This document shows positions 16,258 through 23,808 of a DNA stretch of 64,000 bases, piece by piece. Position numbers and translations under genes: made by a program. The notes under the pieces are model-generated. The model was not told the DNA's origin and ran no database searches. It was given only the letters and a program-made list of their open reading frames with translations. Numbering within the stretch: the first letter of the stretch is position 1; the number at the start of each line of letters is the position of its first letter. The DNA is taken from positions 330,042 through 394,041 of the forward strand of contig NZ_RCVN01000001.1 in assembly GCF_003697915.1 (NCBI RefSeq). Direction: 5' to 3'. This stretch comes from Staphylococcus pseudoxylosus (GTDB taxonomy: Bacteria > Bacillota > Bacilli > Staphylococcales > Staphylococcaceae).

Positions 16258-17151
16258 ATGGAAAAAATTAGATATGATTTAACAAACAAAGAGTTAGATG
16301 TTGAATCTCAATATTTAAAAAAATTAGATAAATCAGAAAAAGATGAGTATCTAAATTATAAAGTTTTCAAAAAGCGTAGTAAATTGAATAAATTTAACGG
16401 CGAGGATATTGAATACTTTGCTGTAGAAACTGAATTAAAAGATGAAAATGATTATTTAAATACTTTGAGCCAAGAAGACAAAGAGCAGTACCTGAATTTA
16501 AGTAGTGTACAGCAGCATAAAATCATTAAAAAGTACAGGGTATCTGAAGGTATTATAGAGGAACCACTTATAAAACTTTCAGAAATTGAAGAACCTTCTA
16601 AACCAGTACCTGAACCTGAAGTATATGATTTTGATGATATAGAAAGTCGAATAATAAAAATAGAAAATGATAACTTAGCTTTTGAAACGTTAGAGGAACT
16701 GTTTGAAAGACGTAGAAAAAGTGAGATTTATTTGTCACCAGGGGAAAGCAGATTTTATCACGCTAGAACCAAAATATCATCTTACGTGGATGAACTGAGA
16801 GAAATATTATTTGAAATGCAAAAAAGCAATCCTAATTACAAAGTAGCTACCAATTATACAGAAGTACCTATTAATTATTACAATAAACAGTATTTTGATG
16901 CTATTGAGGAAATAACGGAAGGTGTAGACGTAAATAGTTTAACTCCGTATGAGATAGAAGAAATAAAAGCTGAAAGTATAGATTATGAGTATGAAATCTT
17001 AGTTAGCCAACCTACTAAGAAAACTAAAGAAAAAATGAATTCTAAATTAGTGGAGTATGTTAGGTCTATAGAGGATTCACTAGATAAAGGCGTAATTGAT
17101 AATAACTACGCTAAGCAAGCAATTATTAATTATCTAGAAGTAAACTTATAA
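16258..17151 (+). CDS. Hypothetical acidic protein with internal repeat
   Basis: I do not recognise this 297-residue cytoplasmic protein. It is rich in Glu, Lys, Tyr and Asp, with no signal or membrane segment. The first third holds two related units, one near residues 20-45 (YLKKLDKSEKDEYLN) and one near 68-95 (YLNTLSQEDKEQYLN), followed by a proline-rich link (about 128-142) and a helical rest. ATG 16258 has AAAGGAGGT eight bases upstream; an earlier in-frame ATG would put the ribosome site inside the gene. Single gene with its own terminator, probably island cargo. Confidence 0.65.
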   Translation: MEKIRYDLTNKELDVESQYLKKLDKSEKDEYLNYKVFKKRSKLNKFNGEDIEYFAVETELKDENDYLNTLSQEDKEQYLNLSSVQQHKIIKKYRVSEGIIEEPLIKLSEIEEPSKPVPEPEVYDFDDIESRIIKIENDNLAFETLEELFERRRKSEIYLSPGESRFYHARTKISSYVDELREILFEMQKSNPNYKVATNYTEVPINYYNKQYFDAIEEITEGVDVNSLTPYEIEEIKAESIDYEYEILVSQPTKKTKEKMNSKLVEYVRSIEDSLDKGVIDNNYAKQAIINYLEVNL

Positions 17152-17180
17152 ATCAGAATATTATATAATCTGTATGTAAT

Positions 17181-17222
17181 AAAAAAGGAGCAGACACGGG
17201 ACAATGTGCCTGCTTCTTTTAG
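17181..17222 (+). terminator. Terminator of the 297-residue hypothetical
   Basis: GGAGCAG pairs with CTGCTTC and the hairpin ends in TTTT; A-run upstream. Related hairpins occur near 13290 and 18785. Confidence 0.65.
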
Positions 17223-17277
17223 TAAGGTATACTTGCGTTGGTTAGCAATAGTATATTGCTTAAAATATTTATATCAC

Positions 17278-17304
17278 AAAAAAGACACCTCGTAAAGAGG
17301 TGTC
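17278..17304 (-). terminator. Terminator of the acetoin-reductase-like gene
   Basis: GACACCTC/GAGGTGTC stem with a five-base loop; on the minus strand it is followed by six T. Sits 15 bp past the stop. Nearly the same hairpin recurs at 18867. Confidence 0.85.
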
Positions 17305-17318
17305 AAATATAGTTCGTG

Positions 17319-18095
17319 TTATCTATATACTAAACCACCATCAGTAAGAATAGACTGACCTGTAATATAACCAGAACCTTCTGAAGCTAAGAAAGATACT
17401 AAATTAGCTACGTCTCTTGGTTCTTGATATCTTCCTAATTTTATTGCAGAAGAAAATTCTTCGAATGCATCTCCAGGCTCCATATCATCGTTATATTTAA
17501 CCATTTCTTCGTCGATACGATCCCACATCTTCGTTTTAGCAACGCCAGGACAATATGCATTAACTGTAATACCATCTTGAGCTAATTCTTTAGCCGCAGT
17601 CTGTGTAAAAGAACGAACCGCATGTTTAGTAGCTGAATATGTTCCTAACATTTCATAAGATTCATGCCCAGCAATACTACATGCATTTATAATTTTACCA
17701 CCTGTATTTTGTTTTTTAAATTGCTCTGCTGCGGCCTGCGTCCCAAACACTGTACCATAAACATTTACATTGAAAAGTTTACTAAGCTGTTCTTCATCTA
17801 TTTCTAAAAATGGAGAAACAGCATCTACTCCAGCGTTATTAACAAAAACGTCTATCTGACCAAACTCCGTAACTGCAAACTGTACTAATTCTTTTTGGTC
17901 TTTTTTTACCGAAACATCACTTTTGAATGCGGCAACATTAAAACCGTTGTTCTTAAATTCTTTTTCTGTTTCTAAAAGGAGTTCTTCATTAAGATCTTGT
18001 ATTATTAAATTAAAACCATCATTTGCCAGTCTTTCTGCTATTCCTTTACCTAAACCACCTGCAGAACCCGTAATAACAGCTGTTTTATTCATCAT
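17319..18095 (-). CDS. Short-chain dehydrogenase, acetoin (diacetyl) reductase-like
   Basis: A 258-residue classical [13 protein letters not shown] cofactor loop, NNAGVD, catalytic Ser in [15 protein letters not shown], and the C-terminal [12 protein letters not shown]. The order and spacing, including [19 protein letters not shown] and FASxLGR-like segments, follow staphylococcal ButA, which reduces diacetyl to acetoin and acetoin to 2,3-butanediol with NADH. It is diverged from core ButA, so a different hydroxyketone substrate is possible. A CcpA-type site stands about 70 bp upstream of the start. Monocistronic, within the tRNA-Ser island. Confidence 0.85.
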   Translation of the reverse strand: MMNKTAVITGSAGGLGKGIAERLANDGFNLIIQDLNEELLLETEKEFKNNGFNVAAFKSDVSVKKDQKELVQFAVTEFGQIDVFVNNAGVDAVSPFLEIDEEQLSKLFNVNVYGTVFGTQAAAEQFKKQNTGGKIINACSIAGHESYEMLGTYSATKHAVRSFTQTAAKELAQDGITVNAYCPGVAKTKMWDRIDEEMVKYNDDMEPGDAFEEFSSAIKLGRYQEPRDVANLVSFLASEGSGYITGQSILTDGGLVYR

Positions 18096-18160
18096 AAATC
18101 ATCCTCCAATATTATAATTTTTTAACTAACTTTATAATATCATCTATAGTCTTTTTCATC

Positions 18161-18178
18161 TAAGAAAGCGCTTGTAAT
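18161..18178. promoter_or_regulatory. Possible cre (CcpA) site
   Basis: The core AAGCGCTTTC (minus strand) with partly symmetric flanks matches the catabolite-responsive element pattern. It lies about 70 bp before the reductase start, near the expected promoter. Confidence 0.5.
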
Positions 18179-18377
18179 CTGTAACATCCTAGTTTGTAAA
18201 CATAAAATTTTAAATAAAATCGGTGATTAAGCTCATATTGAATTGGCAGGTCTGTCTTAACTCCTTTATATCTTTTCTTTGAATTTCACTAAATTCAGTT
18301 TAATTTAGATTTCTTTTTTTCTTATAATAAATTATACTTAATCCTAACATAAATTCAGACAACCAAGGAGAGTGTAT

Positions 18378-18557
18378 ATGAATTACAAAAGTGAAATTAA
18401 AAAAATAGGTTGGAATAAAAAAGAAGTTGCTAATAGAGTGGAAAGTTTAATCGAAGAAGAAATAATAGATACAAAAGATGAATTAACTGACGATGTATCG
18501 ACAGTTATTGAAAAAGAAGACAACAACCCTGTACTTAATGAATTTTTAAATAAATAA
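18378..18557 (+). CDS. Small acidic hypothetical protein
   Basis: A 59-residue acidic, helical protein beginning MNYKSEIKKIGW. GGAGAG precedes the ATG at a good distance and a terminator follows at once, so it looks like a complete monocistronic gene. No membrane segment or known motif; not recognised. Part of the island carrying the intact integrase. Confidence 0.55.
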   Translation: MNYKSEIKKIGWNKKEVANRVESLIEEEIIDTKDELTDDVSTVIEKEDNNPVLNEFLNK

Positions 18558-18558
18558 A

Positions 18559-18583
18559 AACAGTCTGAGGAAAACAGACTGTT
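18559..18583 (+). terminator. Terminator of the 59-residue gene
   Basis: AACAGTCTG/CAGACTGTT stem with a seven-base loop directly after the stop codon. Confidence 0.75.
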
Positions 18584-18730
18584 AAAAATATATCATTAAA
18601 CATGTGGCAAAATGTACTAGTTTATACTAGCCAAAATTAGTATATAACAAAGACTTAATTCTGAAAAATTTATGTCAATTTTACTGACATGAAATAACCA
18701 CCCAGTGACATGTTTAGGTAGTTTAATAGG

Positions 18731-18745
18731 TAATAATCATTATCA
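18731..18745. promoter_or_regulatory. Fur-box-like site without an obvious gene
   Basis: TAATAATCATTATCA matches 14 of 15 positions of the 7-1-7 Fur core TGATAATNATTATCA. No iron gene lies on either side; it may be a relict or drive a short RNA. Confidence 0.4.
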
Positions 18746-18866
18746 TTTTATAATATGTACATGTGAATATATTATAACACAAAAAAAGACAGACACAGAA
18801 GTACCTGCCTTTTTATGGTTAATACACAAGCTAGCTTATGGTATGAGCATTATTATAACATAAAAA

Positions 18867-18887
18867 GACACCTCTTAAAGAGGTGTC
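18867..18887 (-). terminator. Terminator left of the endolysin fragment
   Basis: GACACCTC/GAGGTGTC stem with T-run on the minus strand, 78 bp past the endolysin stop. Confidence 0.75.
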
Positions 18888-18965
18888 CGTCACAAATAAA
18901 AGGATAAGTTAAAACGAATGTTCTAACCATACCCTTATTTTATCACTATAAATTTAACTTTCAAA

Positions 18966-19345
18966 TCATTTAATTACTCCCCACAATGAACCCACGCCAT
19001 GATTAGGAGGCGCTACGCGGTTCCATGTACGAATTGGTAAATACCTTCTTCCATTATAACTGTCGTAACCAACCCATACGTGACCATCTTGTAACATTAC
19101 TTCATCATATTTAATTGATTCACCAGGTTGTAACCATCCACTAATTGCCATATTAACAAACGGACCAATCATGTGTACTGCTATTTGTTCACTGCCTACT
19201 TTGAAAGTCGCTTGTTCTGACATATACCAAGTACCGTGTTCATTTTGTTGCCAACCTGTGTTAGTTGCAGGTTTGTTATTATTGTTTGAATCACTTACAA
19301 CTTTTGAACCTTTTGGAATTTCTCCGTCGTAATATTGTTTAATTT
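18966..19345 (-). pseudogene. Phage endolysin fragment, C-terminal SH3b domain
   Basis: The frame encodes QYYDGEIPKGSKVV, a linker, then NEHGTWY and a full SH3_5 wall-binding domain (KVGSEQIAVHMIGPF, LQPGESIKYDEVM, GHVWVGYDS, YLPIRTWN, ending LWGVIK), closely matching C-terminal parts of staphylococcal phage endolysins. The catalytic CHAP/amidase domains are missing: the fragment stops where the integrase gene's ribosome site begins. A shorter version starting at ATG 19223 could in principle be made as a bare SH3b domain. A leftover of a prophage or of a recombination that swapped in the integrase. Confidence 0.85.
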
Positions 19346-19363
19346 GGTTAAGGAGGAATAACT

Positions 19364-20428
19364 ATGACAGTCAAGAAATATAGCAACGGTAAATGGGGAT
19401 ATTACTTCGGTCACGAAGGTAAACGTTATCGTAAGCAAGGATACAAGACCAAACGAGAAGCTACTGAAGGCGAAACACAAGCGAAAAATCAACTTATGCA
19501 AGGTGTGATTATCAATAATAAAAGTTCGTTTATTGAATATTATAATCAATGGATTGATGTAAATAAAAAAGGTGTTATCACTGATCGTGCCTATCAAACA
19601 TTTGTAAATGCTATTAATCAATTAAAATTATTTTTAGAAACTGAAATGATTACAGATATACGAATGGATAATTTCAACACCACTTTATATCGTAAGTTTA
19701 TTAAATGGTATGGTGAAACGCATGCAACCGAATCAGTTAGAAAAGTCCACAACTGTATTAAAGCGTCAATTGAAGATGCAATACAAGAAGGTTTGATGTT
19801 AAAAGACCCTACTTATAAAGCTGTTGTAAAAGGCAGTAGACCAACACAACGAGAAGAAGACAAGTTTATGAGTATAAAAGAGTTCAATGGCTTAAAAGAC
19901 TATGTACGTGGCACATATAAACAATCCTATCTGTTTATATATTTACTTATTATAACTGGTGGAAGATTTGGAGAAGTACAAAGATTAAATAAAACTGACT
20001 TCAATTTCGTAAATAACACTATTCACCTACCTGGAACAAAAACTGAAACATCAGATAGAACAATAGACATTCCTAAAATGGATATGAAGTACATTGAAAC
20101 TGCCCTATCAAATATGCCGACTAATATGAGTGGTCAATTATTTAACACAGGTACATCTTTAATTACAAACAATGCAGTGACTAAAGTTTTGCAAAAATAT
20201 TGCTTAGAAAACAAACTAGGCAAATATACCCTACACTCTATCAGACACACCCACTGTTCTTATCTACTTCATAATGGTGTATCAATATATTATATTTCAA
20301 AACGATTAGGACATCGTAATATCAAAACAACAATGGGTGTATATTCTCATTTATTAGATGAAACAGCAGAAATTGAAAAAGACAAGGCTATGACTGCATT
20401 AGAAGCAATGCCAACATCGTTGGCGTAA
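19364..20428 (+). CDS. Tyrosine recombinase (island integrase)
   Basis: A 354-residue phage-type integrase with all catalytic residues: Arg201 (TGGRFGE), Lys226, His291 and Arg294 (HSIRHTH), His317 (LGHRN) and the nucleophile Tyr327 (GVYSHLL). The N-terminal KKYSNGKWGYYFGHEGK segment is an AP2-like arm-binding domain, followed by a SAM-like core-binding domain. The ribosome site AAGGAGG precedes ATG. It ends 142 bp before the tRNA-Ser gene whose 3' end forms the att core, so tRNA-Ser is the likely target. Appears functional; no excisionase was recognised. Confidence 0.95.
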   Translation: MTVKKYSNGKWGYYFGHEGKRYRKQGYKTKREATEGETQAKNQLMQGVIINNKSSFIEYYNQWIDVNKKGVITDRAYQTFVNAINQLKLFLETEMITDIRMDNFNTTLYRKFIKWYGETHATESVRKVHNCIKASIEDAIQEGLMLKDPTYKAVVKGSRPTQREEDKFMSIKEFNGLKDYVRGTYKQSYLFIYLLIITGGRFGEVQRLNKTDFNFVNNTIHLPGTKTETSDRTIDIPKMDMKYIETALSNMPTNMSGQLFNTGTSLITNNAVTKVLQKYCLENKLGKYTLHSIRHTHCSYLLHNGVSIYYISKRLGHRNIKTTMGVYSHLLDETAEIEKDKAMTALEAMPTSLA

Positions 20429-20488
20429 TGGTATAAATCAAATTCCAAAATTGGCGTATCGTTGGCGCAAAAGTATAATTACGGTATA

Positions 20489-20556
20489 TAACGAAGTATA
20501 TCGAGATACAAGAAAACCCCGTTATACCAACGTTTTTATTAACGAAGTATAACGAG
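20489..20556. repeat. Direct repeats and hairpin next to att (likely integrase arm sites)
   Basis: TAACGAAGTATATCGAG (20489-20505) and TAACGAAGTATAACGAG (20540-20556) are 17-base direct repeats 51 bp apart, beside the att core, as expected for integrase arm-binding sites. The GTTATAC/GTATAAC pairing here (about 20520-20554) may also end the tRNA transcript. Confidence 0.5.
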
Positions 20557-20570
20557 GAATATCGAATTAA

Positions 20571-20586
20571 CGGAGAGTGAGGGATT
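20571..20586. repeat. Att core in the tRNA-Ser 3' end
   Basis: CGGAGAGTGAGGGATT is the 3' end of the tRNA gene read on the plus strand. It recurs in full at 13879-13894 and as 11-13 base versions at 10971, 13833 and 14051. Confidence 0.8.
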
Positions 20587-20659
20587 CGAACCCTCGAGAC
20601 GCTTGTGGCGCCTACACACTTTCCAGGCGTGCTCCTTCGGCCAACTCGGACAACTCTCC
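20571..20659 (-). tRNA. tRNA-Ser(GGA)
   Basis: An 89-base class II tRNA with long variable arm; anticodon GGA, T-arm GGTTCGAATCC. CCA is not encoded. Last gene of the array, and the integration target of the neighbouring islands, which restore its 3' end. Confidence 0.95.
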
Positions 20660-20698
20660 ATATAAAAAAACAGAAGCGATATTTCACTTCTGTTTGTA

Positions 20699-20770
20699 TG
20701 ACCCCGACGGGACTCGAACCCGTGTTACCGCCGTGAAAGGGCGGTGTCTTAACCGCTTGACCACGGGGCC
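20699..20770 (-). tRNA. tRNA-Glu(TTC)
   Basis: Cloverleaf with GGCCCCG acceptor, anticodon TTC, GGTTCGAGTCC T-arm. CCA not encoded. Confidence 0.95.
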
Positions 20771-20771
20771 A

Positions 20772-20846
20772 TGGCTCCACAGGTAGGACTCGAACCTACG
20801 ACCGATCGGTTAACAGCCGATAGCTCTACCACTGAGCTACTGTGGA
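20772..20846 (-). tRNA. tRNA-Asn(GTT)
   Basis: TCCACAG acceptor, anticodon GTT, canonical T-arm; CCA encoded. Confidence 0.95.
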
Positions 20847-20856
20847 ATAATTATAA

Positions 20857-20930
20857 TGGAGCGGGTGATGGGAATCGAACCCACAACATCAGCTTGGAAG
20901 GCTGAGGTTTTGCCATTAAACTACACCCGC
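20857..20930 (-). tRNA. tRNA-Gly(TCC), translational type
   Basis: Anticodon TCC with canonical D-loop GG and T-loop GGTTCGATTCC, so the ordinary elongator tRNA; CCA encoded. Contrast with the three unusual tRNA-Gly genes at 63744-63990. Confidence 0.95.
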
Positions 20931-20943
20931 ATTTTAACGATTA

Positions 20944-21020
20944 TGGGGCGGATGATGGGAATCGAACCCACGAGTGTCGGAACCACAATCCGATGCGTTA
21001 ACCACTTCGCCACAACCGCC
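20944..21020 (-). tRNA. tRNA-His(GTG)
   Basis: Anticodon GTG with the extra 5' G typical of tRNA-His; CCA encoded. Confidence 0.95.
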
Positions 21021-21039
21021 AAAGTAAAAATCAAAAGAA

Positions 21040-21112
21040 TGGTTCAGGACAGAGTCGAACTGCCGACACATGGAGCTTCAATCCATTGCTCTACCAACTG
21101 AGCTACTGAACC
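21040..21112 (-). tRNA. tRNA-Phe(GAA)
   Basis: GGTTCAG acceptor, anticodon GAA, T-arm with GTTCGAC. CCA not encoded. Confidence 0.95.
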
Positions 21113-21123
21113 ATAATTAAAAA

Positions 21124-21199
21124 TGGCGGTCCCGATGGGATTCGAACCCACGATCTCCTGCGTGACAGGCAGGCGTGTTAACCGCTACACTACGGGACC
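21124..21199 (-). tRNA. tRNA-Asp(GTC)
   Basis: GGTCCCG acceptor, anticodon GTC; CCA encoded. Confidence 0.95.
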
Positions 21200-21207
21200 T
21201 TTAAAAA

Positions 21208-21281
<74 letters not shown>

Positions 21282-21659
21282 TTAATATTATTAATGACGA
21301 CTACCAATTAAATATACCATAAATGTTAACTTAATGTCAACGTTTTTTTAAATTAATTTACATTGGCTTAACAAGTTTTTAAAATTAAGTATGATAGTAG
21401 CTGTTTGCACATCACCTATCAAATAAGACTAACTCAGTATATAAAGATTTCATGGTTTAGTCAATGGCTTTTAAAAACTAATTTGTGTAAAAATGGTTTA
21501 TAATAATATTATTTTAATTTTAGTTCCCTTTTTATATAAACAATTAGTGACTTCATCAATTTATTTATAGTTTTTAGACATTTTCTCAATCAAAAAGCTT
21601 AATATTAATTCAGATAGATAGAGACCTTCCACCTAAATAACTCGATTTAAGATTGTTAT
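21282..21659. other. Intergenic stretch right of the tRNA array
   Basis: Holds the array promoter at its left end. The rest is AT-rich with no reading frame or hairpin I can support. Confidence 0.55.
21311..21340 (-). promoter_or_regulatory. Promoter of the tRNA array
   Basis: TTGACA (-35) and TATATT (-10) with 18-base spacing on the minus strand, just upstream of the initiator tRNA. Confidence 0.7.
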
Positions 21660-22217
21660 TTATTGACTCATAATACCTTGCATTTTACTTTGCAATCTTG
21701 TAAATGTTGTAAATCCATCATCCTCCATAAAATGCCCGCCATATTCTGTCACTTTGCATTTTCCACCTAATGTATCCATTAACCTTTTAGTTTCTTCATA
21801 TGATACGCATTTATCGTCCTTGGCACACAAACCATAAAAAGATTCCACTTTGTCTTTAACTCGTTCATAATCGATTTGAAATTTTTCAGTGTGAGCTAAT
21901 TCATCTGGCACTCGAGCATCTTCCATAAATCCTGAAATACTAAACAAACCTTCTATAAAATTTGCATCTACTTCTTCAATAAATTTTAATGATGCTAAAG
22001 TACCAAAGCCATGTGTAACAAAATAAGTTTCATATTTATTAATTTGAATTTGTTGTTTCATTTCACTTACCCATTTTTCGATTTCGCTATCTTTTTCATA
22101 TGGTAAATTAAATAATGTTACATTATAGCCTTCTAACGTAAGGTTATTTGCTAACCAATCATACCAATGATTTGATGCATCACCATATTTTGAATGTACT
22201 ATTACGATATCAGTCAT
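21660..22217 (-). CDS. RBBP9/YdeN-like alpha/beta hydrolase lacking the catalytic serine
   Basis: A 185-residue protein of the RBBP9/YdeN family of small serine hydrolases, recognisable from VIVHSKYGDASNHWYDWL at the start and a nucleophile-elbow region YFVTHGFGTLASL. At the nucleophile position the usual GHSxG reads THGFG, so Ser is replaced by Gly70; a candidate acid (Asp134) and the histidine (His162 in GGHFMEDDGF) remain. This suggests a non-catalytic or differently acting protein. ATG 22217 follows GGGGG at six-base spacing. Monocistronic, between the tRNA array and the heme genes. Confidence 0.82.
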   Translation of the reverse strand: MTDIVIVHSKYGDASNHWYDWLANNLTLEGYNVTLFNLPYEKDSEIEKWVSEMKQQIQINKYETYFVTHGFGTLASLKFIEEVDANFIEGLFSISGFMEDARVPDELAHTEKFQIDYERVKDKVESFYGLCAKDDKCVSYEETKRLMDTLGGKCKVTEYGGHFMEDDGFTTFTRLQSKMQGIMSQ

Positions 22218-22326
22218 AAATATCCCCCACTTCATCTGAATCACATTAGCTATTTATTACGCTAATTTTGCAACTGTTTCATTATCTCATAGATTAATTT
22301 GAATTTTAAATAATTATATAGCCATA

Positions 22327-22378
22327 ATAAAAAACCGTATCATCTATATTACTATTTGATAAATAGATGGTACGGTTA
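22327..22378 (-). terminator. Terminator of the heme operon
   Basis: AACCGTA-CATCTAT and complement form a stem about 15 bp long with one mismatch; the minus strand continues in six T. 16 bp past the hemG stop. Confidence 0.85.
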
Positions 22379-22393
22379 ATTGCTGTTATTTAA

Positions 22394-23791
22394 TTATGAT
22401 AATTCTGCCAATAACTCTTCTACCGCATTTTTACCTTGTTGAATACAATCAGGTAAACCTACCGCTTCGAATGATGCACCTGTAATACGTAGTTTTGGAT
22501 AATTTTGTTTAATATGTGTTTGTATTGATCTAATTTTATTGATATGACCAACATGGTACTGTGGCATACTTTTAGGAAGTCTATTTACAATGCTAAAGTC
22601 TGGAGCACCTTTAAATGTCATCATCTGGTTTAAATCTTTTTTAACAATATTAACTAATGCTTCATCTGTGTGATCATCTACAACTGTATCATTAGGCTTA
22701 CCTACATAAGCACGTATAAGTACTTTGCCTTCAGGTGTCGTAAATGGCCATTTCTTACTTGTCCATGTACAAGCTGTTATGTCGGTTTCACTTGTACGTG
22801 CAATGACAAACCCAGTACCATCATATGTGTTTTCAATATTCTTTTCATCAAACGCCAATACAACAGTTGCTACTGTTGTACAATCCATAGATTTAAAATA
22901 ATCAAATGCAGGATCATTTCCAAACCATTGCATAAATGTTTGATGTGGCGTGGTCACTAACACACTATCGTAAGTGTCTTTATTTTCTCCACTGATAACT
23001 TCGTAATTATTTTGTGAAGTTATAATATCTTTAACTGGCGTTTGATATTTAATTTCAACACCTTGATTGACAACATATTCAGTCAAATATTCTATAAATG
23101 AACTAAGTCCATGTTTAAACTGTTTAAATTGCCCTTTAGGCGCGCCCGGGTATAATTGACGTTGCTTTTGGCGCTGTATTTTTTCATGTCTCATGCCTTT
23201 AATCAAACTACCAAATTGTTCTTCTCTATGCTTAAACTCCGGAAAAGTACTCATTAAACTTAAATCATCAATATTTGTACCATAAATACCACCCATTAAA
23301 GGCTCTATTAGATTTTCTAGTACCTCATCACCCAAACGTTCTCGGAAAAATGCACCAACAGAAATATCTTCATCCATTTCTATTGGCTTTTTAAATAAAT
23401 CTAATCCAGCACGTATTTTTCCTTTGGGAGAGATTAACTTTGTCTTTAAAAATGGTTTTATATCTGTTGGTACGCCTAGTATAGACCCACCAGGTATTGG
23501 AAATAATTTATTCTTTGCGTAGATATAAGACTGTCCTGTTTGATTGGTAATCAAATCATTTTCTAAACCAATCTCTTGAGCGATATCAGTCATAATTTGT
23601 TTACGACCTAAATAAGATTCTGGGCCTAACTCAATAGTATAACCATCTTTTCTATATGTTTGGATTTTTCCACCAGTTCTATTAGAAGATTCGTATATAG
23701 TTACATCTACATCGGGACGTAATTTTTTAATAAAATAAGCACTAGATAGTCCTGTAATACCAGCACCAATTATTGCGATACTTTTACCCAA
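22394..23791 (-). CDS. hemG: Coproporphyrinogen III oxidase (HemY/CgoX type)
   Basis: A 465-residue FAD enzyme. In Gram-positives it oxidises coproporphyrinogen III to coproporphyrin III in the coproporphyrin-dependent heme route. The FAD-binding motif GAGITGLSSAYF is at residues 8-19, followed by the ESSNRTGGKIQT ribose-binding region; GASFEAVGLPDC near the C-terminus is the second FAD motif. It follows hemH by 17 bp and ends the hemE-hemH-hemG set, which ends in a strong terminator. A GC-rich patch near 23140 is just coding for PGAPKG. Confidence 0.96.
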   Translation of the reverse strand: MGKSIAIIGAGITGLSSAYFIKKLRPDVDVTIYESSNRTGGKIQTYRKDGYTIELGPESYLGRKQIMTDIAQEIGLENDLITNQTGQSYIYAKNKLFPIPGGSILGVPTDIKPFLKTKLISPKGKIRAGLDLFKKPIEMDEDISVGAFFRERLGDEVLENLIEPLMGGIYGTNIDDLSLMSTFPEFKHREEQFGSLIKGMRHEKIQRQKQRQLYPGAPKGQFKQFKHGLSSFIEYLTEYVVNQGVEIKYQTPVKDIITSQNNYEVISGENKDTYDSVLVTTPHQTFMQWFGNDPAFDYFKSMDCTTVATVVLAFDEKNIENTYDGTGFVIARTSETDITACTWTSKKWPFTTPEGKVLIRAYVGKPNDTVVDDHTDEALVNIVKKDLNQMMTFKGAPDFSIVNRLPKSMPQYHVGHINKIRSIQTHIKQNYPKLRITGASFEAVGLPDCIQQGKNAVEELLAELS

Positions 23792-23808
23792 ATTAATTCA
23801 CGCTTCCT

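Larger units (their letters stand above)
18558..18965. other. Non-coding stretch with relict elements
   Basis: Contains two terminator hairpins, a near-perfect Fur-type site (18731-18745) and a decayed copy of the CCACCCAGTGACATG element also found at 12914. No gene seen. Confidence 0.55.

Noticed and set aside
5300..20570. CRISPR array, IS element or restriction-modification/abortive infection system
   Set aside because: No spaced repeats, transposase, terminal repeats flanked by target duplications, methylase or nuclease motifs were seen.
20388..21101. Several open frames over the tRNA array
   Set aside because: They are antisense or sense readings of tRNA genes.
23136..23150. GC-rich patch GGCGCGCCCGGG in hemG, resembling cloning sites
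   Set aside because: It is in frame and encodes the expected Pro-Gly-Ala-Pro-Lys-Gly stretch; no vector sequence flanks it.
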